NCBI GenBank assembly: GCA_947453945.1
Contig: CANGJB010000005.1
Location: 1-64,000, forward strand
Origin: Sphingomonadaceae bacterium
GTDB taxonomy: Bacteria > Pseudomonadota > Alphaproteobacteria > Sphingomonadales > Sphingomonadaceae
Direction: 5' to 3'
DNA length: 64,000 nucleotides
Each line of letters starts with the position of its first letter. Position 1 is the first letter of the stretch. Positions 63,208 to 64,000 of this stretch are shown here, one piece after another. The notes under the pieces were generated by a model that saw only the letters and a program-made list of their open reading frames with translations, searched no databases and was not told the origin of the DNA. The translations under genes and the position numbers were made by a program.

Positions 63208-64000
63208 TGCCGCACGAGCTCCCTGAAGTCTGTCGTCTCGCGCGAGAGATAGGGGTTGCGCCGCGTGATGGCGAGGAGGAACCCGACGCCGAGCAGCAGA
63301 GCGATGGTGGAGGAACCGCCATAGCTGATGAGCGGCAGGGTCATGCCCTTGGACGGGAACAGCTGCAGATTGACGAGGATGTTGATGAAGGCCTGCCCCG
63401 CCAGCTGCGAAGTTAGCCCGGCGGCTGCGAGCACGGTGAAGAGGTCTTCTTCATCCGCAAGGCGCATCATCACGCGCACCACGATGGCGCAGTAGAGCAC
63501 CACGATCATCGCGCAGGCGATGAGGCCAAATTCCTCGCCGATCACCGAGAAGATATAGTCGGTATGCGCCTCAGGCAGCGCCATCTTGCGGCTGCCGAGC
63601 CAAAGGCCGCTGCCGCTCCACCCGCCGCTGACCAGCGTGCGCATGGCGAGGTCCACCTGATCGAACTCGCTGCCGCCCGAAAGGAACGCATCGATGCGGT
63701 GCGTGGCGTTGGGGTAGAACAAGTAGGCGAGGATCACGATGAGGATGCCGCCGCCGAGGCTCCAGCCGACTTTCGACACGCTGAGGCCCGAAAGCAGCAC
63801 GAGCACGAACCACACGCCGCAAAACAGCACAGTGGAGCCGAAATCGGGCTGCGCCATCAGCAGCGCGCCGATCAGGCCCATCAGGGCGATGGTGATCGGG
63901 ATCACCGGAATATTGGGATCGCGCACCCGCCACGAGAGGATCCACGCGACCGCAATGGCAAAGCCCGGCTTGAGAAATTCGGAAGGCTGGAGGCTGAAGC
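63204..64000 (-). CDS. ftsW: Lipid II polymerase FtsW, N-terminal part beyond the window
   Basis: The C-terminal ~265 residues of the SEDS protein FtsW. Readable from the window edge: FSLQPSEFLKPGFAIAVAWIL, then helices with LLMAQPDFGSTVLF, the periplasmic loop with TDYIFSVIGEEFGLI, and the final helices FINILVNLQLFPSKGMTLPLISYGGSSTIALLLGVGFLL. The QPSEF and GEE/SYGGSS motifs mark SEDS proteins. It overlaps murG by four bases. Confidence 0.96.
   Translation of the reverse strand, partial: FSLQPSEFLKPGFAIAVAWILSWRVRDPNIPVIPITIALMGLIGALLMAQPDFGSTVLFCGVWFVLVLLSGLSVSKVGWSLGGGILIVILAYLFYPNATHRIDAFLSGGSEFDQVDLAMRTLVSGGWSGSGLWLGSRKMALPEAHTDYIFSVIGEEFGLIACAMIVVLYCAIVVRVMMRLADEEDLFTVLAAAGLTSQLAGQAFINILVNLQLFPSKGMTLPLISYGGSSTIALLLGVGFLLAITRRNPYLSRETTDFRELVRQ

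Overview
The window is a 64 kb piece of a GC-rich alphaproteobacterial chromosome, most likely from the order Sphingomonadales (Novosphingobium/Erythrobacter-like). This is an inference from several signs: a CrtZ-type carotenoid hydroxylase, an alphaproteobacterial sulfite-reduction operon with DUF2849 and DUF934 partners, a compact dcw cluster whose FtsZ has a long linker, GTG/TTG starts, and many short palindromic repeats of the kind scattered through sphingomonad genomes. No prophage, insertion sequence, CRISPR array or rRNA operon was seen. Almost everything looks like resident chromosomal housekeeping.

Layout. 1-9.5 kb: a c-di-GMP protein cut by the window edge, a TRIC-like channel, a quinone oxidoreductase, leuD and leuC (split by an OmpA-like protein, a YdeI-like protein and a small membrane protein), an acidic repeat protein and crtZ. 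9.5-16 kb: sufE, then a phage-shock (psp) locus on the minus strand. It has a sigma-54 promoter, an unlisted 53-residue leader gene, pspA, pspB, pspC and four more PspB-like small proteins, with pspF divergent and recF behind it. 16-23 kb: two DUF805 paralogues flank a tesA/ybbA/ybbP-type module, followed by typA. 23-36 kb: small secreted proteins, a glycosyltransferase, a PadR regulator with DUF2218, rarA, tRNA-Thr, an FMN-dependent 2-hydroxy-acid dehydrogenase, a tiny GIY-YIG nuclease enclosed in inverted repeats, a polyol-type SDR/Zn-dehydrogenase pair and queF.

35-44 kb is a sulfur block: a mercaptopyruvate sulfurtransferase, a cystathionine beta-lyase with a coupled MscS channel, and the operon cobA-DUF2849-cysI-DUF934-cysH. 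CobA would supply the siroheme precursor, CysH reduces APS to sulfite and CysI reduces sulfite to sulfide. 44-52 kb: an ABC1 kinase, a nucleotide-sugar-epimerase-like SDR, proB, obgE, tRNA-Ala, a Bax-inhibitor-1 protein and proC. 52-64 kb (minus strand): the division and cell-wall cluster ftsW(partial)-murG-murC-murB-ddl-ftsQ-ftsA-ftsZ, with ATGA/GTGA overlaps from ftsW to ddl, followed by a large TPR/SPOR protein that may act at the septum.

The two most interesting structures are (1) the psp locus, where seven consecutive small membrane proteins share the PspB C-terminal motif, and (2) a ~400 bp unit in which a 99-residue GIY-YIG nuclease is tightly bounded by inverted copies of a repeat that also occurs elsewhere in the window without a gene.
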